This document shows positions 63,092 through 64,000 of a stretch of 64,000 bases of DNA, one piece after another; positions within the stretch are counted from its first letter, which is position 1; each line of letters opens with the position of its first letter. A program made the position numbers and the translations under genes. This stretch comes from JAMXLO01 sp963818775 (GTDB taxonomy: Bacteria; Pseudomonadota; Alphaproteobacteria; Acetobacterales; Acetobacteraceae). The notes beneath the pieces were generated by a model that saw only the letters and a list, made by a program, of their open reading frames with translations, was not told the origin of the DNA and did no database searches. Location of the stretch: positions 186,001-250,000 of the forward strand of contig CAWFUF010000017.1 of assembly GCA_963818775.1 (NCBI GenBank). The letters run 5' to 3'.

Positions 63092-64000
63092 CTAGAACAG
63101 CCGCTGCGACGCAATGCGCGCCCCTTCGCTGAGTGCCGCCAGCTTCGCCCACACCACATCCTCTGCGACGCGACGCTGACCCGCGGAGGTATCGAACCCG
63201 CAATCCGTCCCCGCCAGCACCCGCTTCGGATCACCCACCACCTCGGCCACGCGCTCGATGCGTTCTGCGATAGTCTTGGGATGCTCGACAAAATTCGTGA
63301 CGCTGTCGATCACCCCGGCAACGATGACCTGATCGGCATCGAGCGGAAAATCGCGCAGCACCGCATACTCGTGAGCATGACGCGGATTGGCGAACGGCAA
63401 CACGAAGCCTCCAACGTCGAGCTTGCGCAGGATGGGCATGATCTCATGCAACTCCACGTCGCAATCGTGCGGCCCTTCGTAATTGCCCCAGCAGGCATGC
63501 AGCCGCACGCGGTCGCGCGGTATGTTGACCAGCGCGGCATTGATGGTGGTAACGACGCGATCGACAAAGCCGAGAAAATCACCAAGTGGTCGGTGCTGAT
63601 ACGAAATATGCCGTTCCATCGCAAGATCCGGGCAATCGAGTTGCAGCAAAAAACCGTACTTGACGATGGTTTCGTATTCCACGCGCAGCGCCTCGCCGAG
63701 CGCCTCGAGATAGGCGATTTCGCTCGGATAATGGTCGTTGCGCAGCGCCGCGGCGACAATACCGGGTGACGGCGCGGTGAGGAACGGCTCGACGAAGGGA
63801 TTGTGCTGCGCATCGAGTGCCGCGCGAAAGTCGGTGCACTCGGTCTCGATGGCGGCGCGGTCGAGATAGCGCACGTCGCCGATCGCGGTAGGAATTTCAG
63901 CGCGACTGGAAACCTGCTGCACGTGCTGCTGCTCCCGGGCCATGGCGGCCTTGTAGTCGGGATAACGTTCGACATCGGCGCGTGGCATGCGCGTCCAGGC
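63092..64000 (-). CDS. MetE-like (cobalamin-independent methionine synthase C-terminal) protein, partial
   Basis: The frame stays open to the window edge, so the N-terminus lies beyond 64000. About 302 residues are visible: EPFLTAPSPGIVAAAL, QLDCPDLAMERHI, VRLHACWGNYEGPHDCD with the zinc His-Cys pair, and AGTDCGFDT with a second Cys. This is the MetE C-terminal barrel, often found alone in proteins that use thiols and unknown methyl donors. It is 109 bases upstream of the GMC gene on the same strand. An internal Met at 63988 is not preferred as start. Confidence 0.8.
   Translation of the reverse strand, partial: AWTRMPRADVERYPDYKAAMAREQQHVQQVSSRAEIPTAIGDVRYLDRAAIETECTDFRAALDAQHNPFVEPFLTAPSPGIVAAALRNDHYPSEIAYLEALGEALRVEYETIVKYGFLLQLDCPDLAMERHISYQHRPLGDFLGFVDRVVTTINAALVNIPRDRVRLHACWGNYEGPHDCDVELHEIMPILRKLDVGGFVLPFANPRHAHEYAVLRDFPLDADQVIVAGVIDSVTNFVEHPKTIAERIERVAEVVGDPKRVLAGTDCGFDTSAGQRRVAEDVVWAKLAALSEGARIASQRLF

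Overview
The window is 64 kb of GC-rich chromosome-type DNA (roughly 60-65% G+C by eye) with dense genes. Protein styles point to an alphaproteobacterium, most likely Rhodospirillales/Acetobacteraceae. The clues are the Zur-znu pair, GDP-rhamnose genes, RTX-like secreted proteins, DUF6496/DUF892 stress genes, the FdhF/YdeP-like oxidoreductase, and many SDR, LysR and GMC genes. This placement is inference. I saw no rRNA, tRNA, CRISPR array, intact transposase or phage gene.

Layout. 1-3.3 kb: a cut-off unknown gene, an NAD-dependent epimerase and an SRPBCC protein in overlapping order, facing a beta-propeller gene. 3.3-6.4 kb: zur, divergent from a zinc/manganese-type ABC importer (znuA, znuC, znuB), with a palindromic putative Zur box over the promoter. 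6.4-10.6 kb: a copper block of DUF2946, a beta-barrel-like protein, CopC, PCuAC and a CopD-cytochrome c fusion. 10.6-16.9 kb: a surface polysaccharide cluster with three glycosyltransferases (one frameshifted), gmd and an rmd-like reductase, consistent with GDP-D-rhamnose synthesis. 17-25.5 kb: two large secreted repeat proteins, one with a polysaccharide deacetylase core, flanking a frameshifted methyltransferase.

25.9-35.4 kb: an amidohydrolase and an atypical SDR, then a stress block (DUF6496, DUF892 ferritin-like, a PoxB-like thiamine diphosphate enzyme, a YdeP-like molybdoenzyme, SDR, Smr, XRE). 35.4-41.4 kb: assorted oxidoreductase and detoxification genes, some broken. 41.4-47.9 kb: an unusual cluster with three DUF899 thioredoxin-like paralogues, a large divergent HTH protein, GST, HxlR, SDR and DUF2182. 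47.9-52.3 kb: a zone of decay with CGNR, haloalkane dehalogenase, cyclase/TPR tail, VOC and flavin monooxygenase remnants. 52.5-64 kb: regulator/oxidoreductase pairs, guaA, a nitronate monooxygenase (frameshifted), a GMC oxidoreductase and a MetE-like gene cut by the window end.

At least eight reading frames are broken by apparent single-base indels. Two loci look like fusions of unrelated gene fragments. Either this accessory segment is decaying or the assembly carries indel errors; only reads can separate these. The best candidate for an undescribed system is the triple-DUF899 cluster. Next are the deacetylase-bearing secreted giant protein beside the rhamnose cluster and the CopD-cytochrome c-thioredoxin-like fusion.
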